Assembly (NCBI GenBank): GCA_902729315.2
Contig: LR746277.1
Coordinates: forward strand, 2,733,001-2,797,000
Source: Spirodela intermedia
Lineage: Eukaryota; Streptophyta; Magnoliopsida; Alismatales; Araceae
Direction: 5' to 3'
DNA: 64,000 nucleotides
The notes beneath the pieces were generated by a model, which was not told where the DNA came from, did no database searches, and worked only from the letters and a program-made list of their open reading frames with translations. The first letter of the stretch is position 1; each line of letters starts with the position of its first letter. Made by a program: the position numbers and the translations under genes. Below, one piece after another: positions 1 through 10,754 of the stretch.

Positions 1-192
1 GATCGCCTATTTTAGAATCGGCTGTGAGCCCTTAATCTAGATCTCTGTACATACGAGGATCTCGTATTTACAAATCCTTGTATGTACAAATATATAAATG
101 GCTGCATAGATGATGACCGAATAATGTGGGGGATGGAGCAAGAAAGGAATTCAAATGAACATGTTCATGTTTGTGAACGTCCTTTTGCCGGA
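1..192. other. Unassigned left flank of a solo LTR
   Basis: No gene or recognised repeat is visible here. The last five bases (188-192, CCGGA) are the left copy of the target-site duplication of the LTR that follows. Apart from short palindromic words the stretch is ordinary AT-rich sequence. Confidence 0.5.
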
Positions 193-1832
193 TGACGTGA
201 CTTAGTCGTTGTATATTAAATCACGCAAATATAAAATTTATAAAACTCGAAAATACGAATTTTTGGATATTTAGAAGTATTTCTAAATAAATATATCAAT
301 TATAATTCAATAGAACTTTCAAAAATAGCGGTAATTTCCAAGGTCGATCACAGGGATGTAATATAATATTTTGTAATTATTTAGATTTTTTCTCAATTAA
401 TACGATTTTCTATGAATTTTATACTAGGAAATGAAAAGGAAATATATTTAAAATTCACAAGAAAAAGGAAATAAAGGTGCGGACGTCAGGATGACGTTAG
501 CGCCAGGCGAACACGAATCGGGCAGAAATAGAGTTCCGCCCGGCGATTCTTACGTAAGCGATTACAGACGATTTAATTAATCAAATTAAGATCTGTAAAA
601 GCCAGAAGAATCGTAATTGAAAAAAGTATATTTTAGTAAATTAAAATCACAAAAATTATCACTAAATGAAGCGTAAATTAAGTTTCAAAGCAGGAAAACA
701 GAGTTCCGACGTTGCGACGGCGATGCGTCGGCGATGCACCGGAATCCTGAGCGTTCGGGAGGATCGTCGTGTAGTGTCCACGGCCTCGAAGGCTCTCCTT
801 GGGCAAAGACAACGTGGGCAATCTCTAGATCTTCTCGCGAAGTCTAGAAATTAATGAAATGGGTCGCCGAGTCGTCTCTGGCGGCTGTCACCCGGCGGAG
901 CGGAAAAATGACGACTTTGCGGCTCTCCGGCGGCTGTCACCCGACGGAGAGGAGTTGGATGGAGGTGGGGGCGCGTGTCAAGGAGCTTCATCCTCAGGTC
1001 CGCGCAGCAAGAGGAGGCTCTTCATCGCATCTGGTACGCTCTTAGGAGGTAGCGACTCGTCTCCCGGCGGATCGTCCTCTTCCCGACGACGGCTTGTTCG
1101 TCGATCAATCGGAGATGATTTACTCGATGGATTCGCGATCCTTTTATCGCGAATCGTTCAGCAATTTTAGTAGCAATGCTCCGCGAATCGCGTTGATGAG
1201 ATTTTCGCCGATGATCCAGCGATTCTGGTTGCTTAATCTTTCATCGGCGATCTGCAGGAAAGTCGTGATAATCAGATAAAAATATATGAATTTTGACTCT
1301 AGGAGGATTTGAACCCGCGCCGGTTGTCCGCCCCTTCTGAGGAAGGTGTGACGCGGGTTTAGCCCCACATCGGTTGTGCGCCGATTTCTCAGGCGAATAT
1401 ATAGTAATGTTAGCTTTCTAAGCAAAGTCCCTTCTCTCGCGTGTACGACCACTCCTTGCCCCACAGCCGGCTGGCCACCGGTGACGTGGAAGGGGAGTGG
1501 CGCACACGTGCCCCTATCAGTCCAAGCCGCTCGAGCCCCTACTTGCGGCTACTCCCCGATTGAGCTTCTGACCCGCTTGCGGGCTCGGCTGGCCGGCGGG
1601 TCCCCCCTTATGCAATATTTTAGTTTTATTTCTTTTTCTTCATTTATCTCAAAAGTAAGACTGTAAAAATCATATAAATTCGTATAAAATCACATAATTA
1701 CCCAAAAAATCACATTAATCAATTGAAAACCACTTTCCACACTTTAACACAAATATAAGTCTATTTATCACGAGTTAAGGCTAAAACTATATTATTTACT
1801 AATTATTAACTCATGATAATGAAGACTTATCA
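193..1832 (-). mobile_element. Solo LTR of the LTR-A (Athila-like Ty3/gypsy) family
   Basis: A complete 1640-bp LTR, reading TGACGTGACT to GACTTATCA on the + strand, so its coding sense is minus. It is flanked by a perfect 5-bp target-site duplication, CCGGA at 188-192 and 1833-1837. No internal region is present, so it is a solo LTR left by LTR-LTR recombination. Details such as 'aaactcg' near its start, 'tttccaaggtc' and 'attttgtaattat' are shared with the LTR at 15589-17231 and not with most other copies. The T-loop-like word near 1307 is mutated (ggatttgaacc). Confidence 0.95.
1130..1155. repeat. Perfect 10-bp stem-loop in the LTR
   Basis: GATTCGCGAT, a 6-nt spacer, then ATCGCGAATC: a perfect inverted repeat. 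The same hairpin recurs at the matching position of nearly all LTR-A copies, for example 41155-41180, although its CpG sites are prone to decay. Its role is unknown; it lies in the part of the LTR expected to be transcribed. Confidence 0.8.
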
Positions 1833-2473
1833 CCGGACATCACCATTGTGTGCATCATTTTCTGTCCTATCTTGGAAGGTGTTTGATATAATGGATAAGA
1901 ACACTACTACATTCAGGTGTTTTTATCGAGTTGATGAGACCTCATACTTATGCTCTAGTTTGGCACTTGTCAGTCTCACTGGGACCTATCTTTCGTTATA
2001 TACCCAATATACACATTGCCTTAGTAAAATCTCTTAATTATAGTGACAGAGGTTGCCTCCGATTTATAATATGGGGTTAGGGAGACTACGTATGGACAAA
2101 ACATATAATTGTCCTTAGTTCAAATTATTTATAGGCACAGCTCCTCCTAGACCTCCTGCTAACAAACTGCGGACTCAAATCTACACATCCTCTATAAATC
2201 TGAAATGTTCATTCATATATCCTAACAATCTTTAATTCGAAAATTGATCATTCTCCAACGCTGCAATGCGAGTCTTCTCACGCATGTTGCATTGGTAAAT
2301 TGCACTGCATTGTGAGCCTCTGCACCATGTCACCTGATCATTTGCATTGCAGCTCCCACTTAACATGTACCTCAGCAAGTAGATTCGTCACCTCGTTGTT
2401 TTATGCCAGTGAACTTGTTTTGCGTCACACGTAAACCTTCTCGCGTGCATCACCCAAATGCTAATACATGACA
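1833..2473. repeat. Duplicated 640-bp flank, copy A
   Basis: Nearly identical to 17232-17872, with only scattered single-base differences. Both copies directly follow an LTR-A end and both begin CCGGACATCACC. The right part (about 2060-2300) resembles the interspersed repeat at 26490-27040 ('gacctcctgctaac', 'gatcattctcc'). There is no convincing gene; a 74-codon open frame at 1813-2037 starts inside the LTR. At about 2473 the copy stops and an LTR-A piece begins, whereas copy B continues into different DNA. Confidence 0.9.
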
Positions 2474-2862
2474 CCACTCTTTGCCCCACAGCCGGCTGGC
2501 CACCGGTGACGTGGAAGGGGAGTGGCGTGGCGCACACGTGCCCCTATCAGTCCTAGCTGCTCGAGCCCCTACTCACAGCTCCTCCACGACTACACTTTCA
2601 ACTTGCTTGTGGGCCCGGCTGGCTAGCGGGTCCTCCCATTTTGCTTTATTTTTATTTTTATTTATTTTTCTTCATTTATCTCAAAAGTAAGACTATAAAA
2701 ATCATATAATAATTTTTTGGGGAGTGGCCCCGAAAAATTTACGTTAACCATGTTAAAACCACTTTTCACACTTTAACATAAATATAAGTCTATTTACCAT
2801 GAGTTAAGGCTAAAGCAATATTATTTACTAATTATTAACTTATGATAATGAAGACTTATTAG
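2474..2862 (-). mobile_element. Truncated LTR-A fragment
   Basis: This is the last 390 bp (in + orientation) of an LTR-A copy, starting abruptly at 'ctctttgccccacagcc' and ending GACTTATTA. It abuts a copia integrase region at the same point where the LTR at 48562-50193 interrupts the other copia copy. It shares diagnostic bases with that LTR, such as 'gctcctccacgact'. It is therefore the same insertion event carried along in a duplicated segment. Confidence 0.85.
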
Positions 2863-5226
2863 TAATTACATCATTTTTGTTGATGACTACATTCGTGTGA
2901 GTTGAGTCTACCTCCTCCACGACTGCTCTGAGGTCATCCCCATAGTTACCCACTTTATTACCGAAGTTATCACCCAATGTATAACTACGCCCAAGATTCT
3001 TCGTACTAATAATGCTCTTGAGTTTGTCCAAGTATCTATTCGCATCTTCTGTCATGATCGTGACATCCTCCACTAGACCACTTGTCCAACATCACCAACT
3101 CCTTGACATCACTTGCACATTTCTTCTTAAGATGAATGTCCCCAACTATCTCTAGGCTGATGCGCTTCTGACTATCACTTACCTTCAGAATTGACTTTCT
3201 TCCACTCCTTGTGAGAGGGAGTCATTCCTCTCCATCACTTAATCCTTAATTCTCCTCTTTTTTCTCTTCTCTCTCGAGTCTTTAGATGCACCGCCTTTGT
3301 CTAGAATTCCTCTCCTTCTTTTTCTAAACTCATCCCTCATACTCTTAAAAGGGTCTTTATCGACTACTCTCACACGCAAAAGGGCTATTCGGTTTACTTC
3401 CCTAATACCTATTGTTATGTGACATCAGCCAACATCACTTTTCATGAGTCTCCTTTCTTCTCCCCTATTTTGACTCCTCCTCCTCCTCAAGTTGCTATGT
3501 CTCCTCCACTTAGGTTTTCTCTCTTGGTGGTTCTTCAAACCCTCCCTCCTTTCTTCCCTCCTTTCCACTCTCTTTAGAGTCATTACCCGCACCCACCTCT
3601 CTTTGGCCCATGTCTCCCATAGCTCCTTCTACTTTGGATGTAGTATCCTCCTCTTCCTCTCCTACAATCCCCTCCGCGCTTCAGTCATTGCTCCACCTGA
3701 TGACTTTCATCTCCCTATTACCCTCCGCAGAGGTACACACACCTGCACCCACCATTCCATCTCCCAATTTGTCTCTTATGACCGCCTCTCTCCCTCCTTT
3801 TGTGCCTTTGCCCTCTCTCTAGCCTCCAAGTTGCTTCCATGATTCTATGTTGAGGCTACATAGATACTTACGTGGAAGGTGACCATAGATTTAAAAGTAG
3901 CTGCATTGGTCGCTTAAGGGACTTAGGATTTGGTTCTACACTCGACCGATGCCAACATTGTGACGTGCAAGTAGGTGTTTACCATCAAGTATCACCCGAA
4001 TGGCTCCATCACTCATCGCAAAACTCATCTGATTGTTCAGGGCTTCATGCAAGCATATGGGATTGACTACACTAAGATGTTCTCTCTTGTCGTCCACTTC
4101 AACTCCGTCTATATGCTCCTCTCTCTTGCCGTCAATCAAGCATAGTCTCTCCATCAATTAGATGTTTCTAATGCCTTTCTCTATAGTGATCTCACAGAGC
4201 AAGTTTTTATGGAGCAACCTCTTGGGTATGTTACTCAAAAAGGGTCATCGAAAGTATATCTCTTGCGGCATGTCATTTATGGGCTCAAGCAAAGTTCACA
4301 TGCTTGGTTCATCAAATTTAGTAGCTTTCTCACCAACTTTGGTTTCACCTCCTACACTACGGACCCCATCATGCTCACGAAGAAGATAGAAGGCAGCCTT
4401 ATCATCTGTTACTAATGATATTCTTGTGACTAGAAGTGATGAGGCCGACATTTCTATTACCAATGCTTATTTGTAGCAGTATCTCAACATTTGTGACTTA
4501 GAGACTGTGATATTTTCTTGGGATTGAGTTTGCATATTAGGACGGGAAGCTCGCCCTCACTCAGCAGAAGTATGCCCTCGACATGTTTCAAGAGATAGGC
4601 CTCCTTGGGTGCAAGTCAGAGATTTCGCCCATAGAAGCTTGCTTGTAGTTCTAGGATACTTCATCTTCCTTACTTGAGGATGCTAACTAGTATCAATGAT
4701 TATCAAATAAGTTGATATATCTCACCATCACTCACCTTGACATCCTGTCCATGGTTAATGTCTTAAGTCAGTTCATATAGAAGCCTAAATGAATTCATTG
4801 GGAGGGAGCTCTATGAGTTGTTGCTTACATCAAGCGATCCCTAATAAAAGGGCTCATCTATCAGCAACACGGCTATCTTTGTATTGCAGCCTACTCTGAT
4901 GCTAAATATGTAAGTGACAAGGACGATCGAAAGTCTACTACGGGTTATTACACATACGTCGGTGGTAACCTAGTCACCTAGCGGTCCTAGAAACAAAGGG
5001 TGGTGTCCTGCTCTAGTGCAGAATCTGAATATCGAGCCATGACTAAGATAATGCGGGAAATGGTATAGTTTCAATCACTTCTTGATAATCTCGACATTGC
5101 ATCTCCCTCTCTAATGTCTATGCATTGTGACAATCAAGTTGCCATCTTCATTATTGACAATCTCACCTTTCATCAGCATATGAAGCACATTGAGATCAAC
5201 TATCACTATATTCGAGATATGGTTAT
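2863..5226 (+). pseudogene. pol: Ty1/copia pol fragment (integrase, RT, RNase H), broken copy
   Basis: Reading + through several frames with many stops, homology runs from the integrase core (FVDDY near 2875; a 'LRTNNALEFVQ' stretch near 3000, where the second catalytic Asp reads Asn) through the integrase C-terminal part near 3290-3460 ('HTQKGYSVYFPN'). It continues through the linker (about 3700-3830, 'VSYDRLSPSF') and RT (about 3970-4440, including 'LHQLDVSNAF'-type and 'YGLKQSSHAWF' motifs) to RNase H near 4890-5200 ('CSSAESEYRAM', 'CDNQVAI'). The RT active-site region is mutated and out of frame near 4410-4425. It stops dead at 5226 against an LTR-A end. It is a paralogue, in inverted orientation, of 46557-48561, and retains RNase H sequence (about 4858-5226) that the other copy has lost. 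It cannot make a working enzyme. Confidence 0.9.
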
Positions 5227-6863
5227 TGACGTGACTTAATCATTGTATATTAAATCACGTAAATATTAAATTTATAAAACTAGAAAATATGAATTTTTGG
5301 ATATTTAGAAGTATTTCTGAACAAATATATCAATTATAATTCAATAAAACTTCCAAAAATAGCGGTAATTTTCCAAGTCGATCATAGAGATGTAATATAA
5401 TATCTGGTAATTATTCAGAATTTTCCTCAAAGAATACTATTTTATATGAATTTTATACTAAGAAATAAAAAGGAAATATATTTAAGATTCACGAAAAAAA
5501 GGAAATAAGGGTGCGGGCATTAGGATGATGTCAGCACCTGGCGAACGCGAATTGGGTGGAAATAGAGTTCTGCCTGGCGATTCTTACGTAAGCGATTATA
5601 GACAATTTAATTAATCAAATTAAGATCTATAAAAGCCGATAGAATCGTAATAGAACAAAGTATATTTTGGTAAATTAAAATCACAAAAATTATCACTAAA
5701 TGAAGCGTAAATTAAGTTAAAAGCAGGAAAACAGAGTTCCGGTGTCGCGACGGCGATGTGTTGACGATGCACCGGAATCCTGAGCATTCGAGAAGATCGT
5801 CGTGTAGTGTTCACGGCCTCGAAGGCGCTTCTTGGACAAAGACGATGTGGGCAATCTCTAGATCTTCTCGTGAAGTCTAGAGATTAATGAAATGGGTCGT
5901 CGAGTCATCTCCGGCAGCTGTCACCTGACAGAGTGAAAAAACGGCGACTTTGTGGCTCTCCGGTGGCTGTCACCCGACAGAAAGGAGCTGGATGGAGGTG
6001 GGGCGCGTGTCAGGGAGCTTCATCCTCAGGTCCGCGCAGCAAGAGGAGGCTCTTCATCGCATCTGGTACGCTCTCAAGAGGTGGTGACTCGTCTCCCGGC
6101 GGATCGTCCTCTTCCCGACGACGACTTGTTCGTTGATCAATCGGAGATGATTTACTCGATGGATTCGCGATCCTTTTATCGCGAATCGTTCAGCAATTTT
6201 AGTAGCAATGCTCCGCGAATCACGTTGACGAGATTTTCGCCGATGATCTAGCGATTCTCGTTGCTTAATCCTTCACCGGCGATTTGCAGGAAAGTCGCGA
6301 TAATCAGATAAAAATATATGAATTTTGACTCTGGGAGGATTCGAACCCGCGCCGGTTGTCCGCCCCTTCTGAGGAAGGTGTGATGCGGGTTTAGTCCCAC
6401 ATCGGTTGTGCGCCGATTTTTCGGGCGAATATATAGTAATGTTAGCTTTCTAAGTAAAGTTCCTTCTCTCGTGTGTACGACCACTCCTTGCCCCACAACC
6501 GGCTGGCCACCGGTGACGTGGAAGGGGAGTGGCGCACATGTGCCCCTATCGGTCCAAGTTGTTTGAGCCCCTGCTCGCGGCTACTCCCCGACTGAGCTTC
6601 TGACCCGCTTGTTGGCCCGGCTGGCCGGCAGGTCCCCCCCTCATTTTGTCTTATTTTTATTTCTTTTTCTTCATTTATCTCAAAAGCAAGACTGTAAAAA
6701 TCATATAAATTCATGTAAAATCACATAATTACCTAAAAATTCACATTAATCAATTGAAAACCACTTTTCACACTTTAACACAAATATAAGTCTATTTATC
6801 ATGAGTTAAGGCTAAAACTATATTATTTACTAATTATTAACTCATGATAATGAAGACTTATCA
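5227..6863 (-). repeat. E1 3' LTR
   Basis: A complete 1637-bp LTR-A copy with TG...CA ends. The left flank is GTTAT (5222-5226) inside copia RNase H. Bases such as 'gaacaaatatatc' and 'ctcaaagaatactatt' tie it to the LTRs at 33915 and 57814, not to E1's own 5' LTR. The T-loop-like word ggattcgaacc is intact at 6337-6347. Confidence 0.93.
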
Positions 6864-6876
6864 CACCCCCCAACTT
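6864..6876 (-). promoter_or_regulatory. E1 polypurine tract (plus-strand primer)
   Basis: In the coding sense AAGTTGGGGGGTG lies immediately before the 3' LTR's TGATAAG, the expected place for the plus-strand primer. A perfect 8-bp hairpin (CATTGCTA / TAGCAATG, 6881-6902) sits just upstream of it in the sense direction. Confidence 0.88.
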
Positions 6877-8041
6877 AAATCATTGCTAGTCTCTTAGCAA
6901 TGGAATTACGAAAATAAAAATTTACAAATCTCAAACATCATATTTCAATATAGAGAGAAAAAAAATACAATTAGAAATGATGCACCTTTAGACACTTTGG
7001 ATTCTTATATCAAGTACTTAAGAATGATGTCAAGCACTTAAATGTTTAAACACTCCTTGGAATAACAATCTAGACTTCACTTCTTCTATTCACATCTTTA
7101 TCACTTCTTCACTCATAGATGTATTTACAAGATGTTCCAATTATCAATACTCATCCAAGAATAATATTGATCCTACATTTCTCTTTTTCTATGACTTGAT
7201 TTTTGAAGTTTGCACTATATTTCTTCTCTCTCTTTTTTTTTTTATATATATATAGTGGATAAGTAGCTTTTCCTGTAGACAAATTTCGACAATAAGAATG
7301 ATGTCTCACACCCTCCATGTGTACTCTTCATTTTCAGGGCTTTCACTTTATCCACTTATTTTGCAGTAAGTGTTTTTCTATACACGATTTTCGACAATGA
7401 GAATGATGTCTCACACCCTCCATGTGTACTCTTCGTTTCTAGATTTTTCACATTGCTCTCTCTTTTTTTTTTTTTTTTCGAAATAAGTGATTTCTCCTCA
7501 CAAGTCCTATAGATCAGGGTGCAAAAATCTCTATTAAACTCAAATGATCAATCAAATTTTCACATCAAGTAAATATTATCCATCAAGATCATGAAGTGAA
7601 AATTTGTAAAATCAAATCCATGTTATCTATCATATATCCAAGGAGTATTCCAACATTTCATGCTACTAGATCATTCTTTTGACTCAATAATAATCTTCCT
7701 AATATCTTTTGGTATCAATCAATCTAATTGATTTAATTTTTCATGCATGCAATATGATGTAAGAAATTTGTAAATTAGATAGTTCTGACAGTTTTGTTTT
7801 CTATTTTCAGTTCTATTTTAGCAGCAATAAATTTGTCAAAAATAAATCAAAACTATCTTCTTTATAGCTGTAATTTCGAATTTCAGTAATATATGTCTAG
7901 GGGATTGAAATTTGAGAAAAGGGTCTCTATAATTTCAAATTTCGGGTTGTTTTTTTCGTCTGCTATTTTTGACAGTCTATTGTGCCTGACAGAAAACCAG
8001 AAAATAGATGTTGTAGTTTTTCCAAATTCGGCGATCTTTTT
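6877..8041 (-). other. E1 3' untranslated region
   Basis: AT-rich sequence between the purine tract and the small downstream frame, with no long frame. It holds a 50-bp direct repeat spaced 105 bp apart (from 7287 and from 7392, both containing 'atgatgtctcacaccctcc') and poly-T and TA runs near 7230-7255 and 7460-7480. The same region, with the same repeat, is present in E2, E3 and E4 at 70-95% identity by eye. Confidence 0.8.
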
Positions 8042-8332
8042 TTATTTTTTTAGTTTCTGTTCTAAGTTAAATAAAATGCAAACACATGTTCTTAATCGTC
8101 CTACAGCATAAATTAATAATGAATACTTCACCCCCCAACTTAAAAATGACATTGTCCTCAATGACATAGAAAAATCGAAACAGAATATGCAGAAAATATA
8201 ATTTTCAAGTGAAGCATGCATATATGCAAAGTTTAGCATTAAAAATATTATCATAAATGATAAAGCTCCGTAAGACATCACCTCAACCTCGTTTTTAATT
8301 TTCCACTTCGTCTTACACGCCTCCTCCTGCAC
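8042..8332 (-). CDS. Small hydrophobic frame downstream of pol (unknown)
   Basis: A 96-residue frame in the element's coding sense, after integrase, in the position where Athila elements often carry an env-like gene. A charged start (MQEEACKTKWKIKNEVEV) is followed by a hydrophobic stretch (about residues 24-40, SFMIIFLMLNFAYMHA) and another hydrophobic segment near 60-75. Equivalent frames are open in E2 (20805-21068, 87 aa) and partly in E3 (37404-37589, 61 aa). I see no env motif or signal-peptide cleavage site that would identify it, and it overlaps the conserved purine-tract-like site at 8129-8141, so conservation may be for the nucleic acid. Whether it is translated is open. Confidence 0.35.
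   Translation of the reverse strand: MQEEACKTKWKIKNEVEVMSYGALSFMIIFLMLNFAYMHASLENYIFCIFCFDFSMSLRTMSFLSWGVKYSLLIYAVGRLRTCVCILFNLEQKLKK
8129..8141 (-). promoter_or_regulatory. Second, internal purine-tract-like site of E1
   Basis: The 13 bases AAGTTGGGGGGTG of the terminal purine tract recur exactly here, 1.27 kb upstream, again with a small hairpin (CATTG / CAATG, 8150-8163) just upstream in the sense. The site is intact in E2 (20892-20904), E3 (37386-37398) and E4 (44175-44187). Confidence 0.6.
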
Positions 8333-8373
8333 TTTTTCGAAAAAACAAATACAGAAACAAGTACTGCGAAATT

Positions 8374-9114
8374 TTAAGAAAAACAGAGCTTAAAAAAAAA
8401 ATCAAACAAAATGAAATAAAAACCATGGGTTGCCTCCCATGCAGCGCTGAATTTAATGTCTCCAGCTGGACTCCTTGATCTTACTCTTGAATTTATTAAT
8501 AAAATTTCTTTTTCTGCAAGGCGTTCATGTTCTATGTAATGTTTAAGCCGCTGTCCATTTACCTTAAATTTATGATCACTTTTAGGATCTTTAATCATTA
8601 CAACCCCATGATCATATGTCTCTTCCACCACATAAGGCCCTTTCCATTTTGATTTTAATTTTCTTGGGAATAATTTCAGCCTAGAATCATATAACCACAC
8701 TTTTTTTTCAACATCAATTTTTTTTCTACTAATGTATTTATCATGAAAAGTTTTAGTTTTTTCTTTATATATTCTATGATTTTCATAAGCTTCATTTCTC
8801 AACTCCTCTAGTTCATGTAGCTGAAAAATTCTATGCCCACCAGCTGATTTTTCATCCATACATAAATTTTTTATAGCCCATAATGCTTTATGCTCTATTT
8901 CCACTAGAAGATGACATGGCTTTCCAAAAATGAGACGAAATGGAGACATACCTATGAGATTTTTATAAGCTGTTCTATAAGCCCATAATGCATCTTGTAA
9001 TTTCGTGGGCCAATCTTTCCTATCTGGTCTAACTATTTTTCTCAAAATTCTCTAAATTTCCCTATTTGCTACTTCAGCTTGCCCATTTGTTTGGGGATGA
9101 TATGGAGTGGCTAT
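8374..9114 (-). pseudogene. pol: E1 integrase C-terminal part
   Basis: The sense sequence begins at the solo-LTR junction (9114) with the 'TPYHPQTNGQAEVANREI' segment, which carries the third catalytic acid of the integrase DDE triad. After a stop it runs on from 9045 as a 223-residue open frame ('[18 protein letters not shown]', then '[10 protein letters not shown]', typical of the GPY/F region of Ty3-type integrases). The frame ends near 8374 in '[18 protein letters not shown]', sequence that is also found just after the stop of the E2 and E3 frames. That marks the right-hand edge of the segment exchanged in the non-autonomous elements. Confidence 0.9.
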
Positions 9115-10754
9115 TGACGTGACTCAGTCATTGTATATTAAATCACGCAAATATAAAATTTATAAAACTAGAAAATACGAATTTTTGGATATTTAGAAGT
9201 ATTTCTAAATAAATATAGCAATTATAATTCAATAAAACTTCCAAAAATAGCGGTAATTTTCCAGGTCGATCATAAGGATGTAATATAATATTTGGTAATT
9301 ATTCAGAATTTTTCTCAATGAATACGATTTTCTATGAATTTTATACTAGGAAATAAAAAGGAAATATATTTAAAACTCACGAAAAAGAAGTAAATAAGGA
9401 CGCGGATGTCAGGATGACGTCAGCGCCCGGCGAACGCGAATCGTGTGGAAACAGAGTTCCACCCGGCGATTCTTACGTAAGCGATTACAGACGATTTAAT
9501 TAATCAAATTAAGATCTGTAAAAGCTGGAAGAATCGTAGTAGAACAAAGTATATTTTCGTAAATTAAAATCACACAAAGTGTCACTAAATGAAGCGTAAA
9601 TTAAATTGAAAGCAGGAAAATAGAGTTCCGGCGTCGCGACGGCGATGCGTCGGCGATGCACCGGAATCCTGAGCGTTCGGGAGGATCGTCGCGCAGTGTC
9701 CACAGCCTCGAAGGCTCTCCTTGGACAAAGACAACGTGGGCAATCTCTAGATCTTCTCGCGAAGTCTAGAGATCAATGAAGTGGGTCGTCGACTCGTCTC
9801 CGGCGGCTGTCACCCGGCGGAGCGGAAAAACAGCGACTTTGCGGCTCTCCGGTGGCTGTCACCCGATGGAGAGGAGCTAGATGGAGGTGGGGTGCGTGTC
9901 AGGGAGCTTCATCCTCAGGTCCGCGCAGCAAGAGGAGGCTCTTCATCGCATCTGGTACGCTCTCAGGAAGTAGCGACTCGTCTCCCGGCAGATCGTCCTC
10001 TTCTCGACGACGGCTTGTTCGTCGATCAATCGGAGATGATTTACTCAATGGATTCACGATCCTTTTATCGCGAATCGTTCAGAAATTTTAGTAGCAATGC
10101 TCCGCAAATCACGTTGACGAGATTTTCGCTGATGATCCAGCGATTCTCGTCGCTTAATCCTTCACCGGCGATCTGCAGGAAAGTTGCGATAATCAGATAA
10201 AAATATATGAATTTTGACTTTAGGAGGATTCGAACCCGCGCCGGTTGTCCGCCCCTTCTGAGGAAGGTGTGACGCGGGTTTAGTCCCACATCGGTTGTGC
10301 GCCGATTTTTCAGGCGAATATATAGTAATGTTAGCTTTTCAAGCAAAGTCCCTTCTCTCGCGTGTACGACCACTCCTTGCCCCACAGCCGGCTGGCCACC
10401 GGTGACGTGGAAGGGGAGTGGCGCACACGTGCCTCTATCGGTCCAAGCCGCTCGAGCCCCTGCTCGCGGCTACTCCCTGACTGAGCTTCTGACCCGCTTG
10501 CGGGCCCGGCTGGTCGGCGGGTCCTCCCATTTTGCAATATTTTAGTTTTATTTCTTTTTCTTCATTTATCTCAAAAGTAAGACTATAAAAATCATATAAA
10601 TTCATGTAAAATAACATAATTACCCAAAAATTCACATTAATCAACTGAAAACCACTTTTCACACTTTAACACAAATATAAGTCTCTTTATCATGAGTTAA
10701 GGCTAAAACTATATTATTTACTAATTATTAACTCATGATAATGAAGAGTTATCA
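9115..10754 (-). mobile_element. Solo LTR-A nested in the E1 integrase
   Basis: 1640 bp with TG...CA ends and near-matching flanks GCTAT (9110-9114) and GCTAC (10755-10759), one mismatch. It interrupts the integrase between the second catalytic Asp region and the HPQTNGQAE segment; the reading frame continues across once the LTR and one flank copy are ignored. It is therefore younger than E1's coding region. Confidence 0.94.

Noticed and set aside
859-1170. Recurrent 90-139-residue open frames in the LTRs (starting MGRRVVSGG... or MRRFF...), on the strand opposite to the element's sense
   Set aside because: They follow from GC-rich LTR sequence with few stop codons. Starts, ends and frames differ between copies, and overlapping frames are open on both strands. 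No domain is recognisable.
2840-3073. 77-residue minus-strand frame, with a sister at 48350-48583
   Set aside because: It is antisense to the copia integrase core; the conserved motifs (FVDDY and following) lie on the other strand.
3492-3842. 116-residue Ser/Leu-rich frame (and 47581-47931) as a separate gene
   Set aside because: Its last third reads as the copia integrase-RT linker, so it is part of a broken polyprotein.
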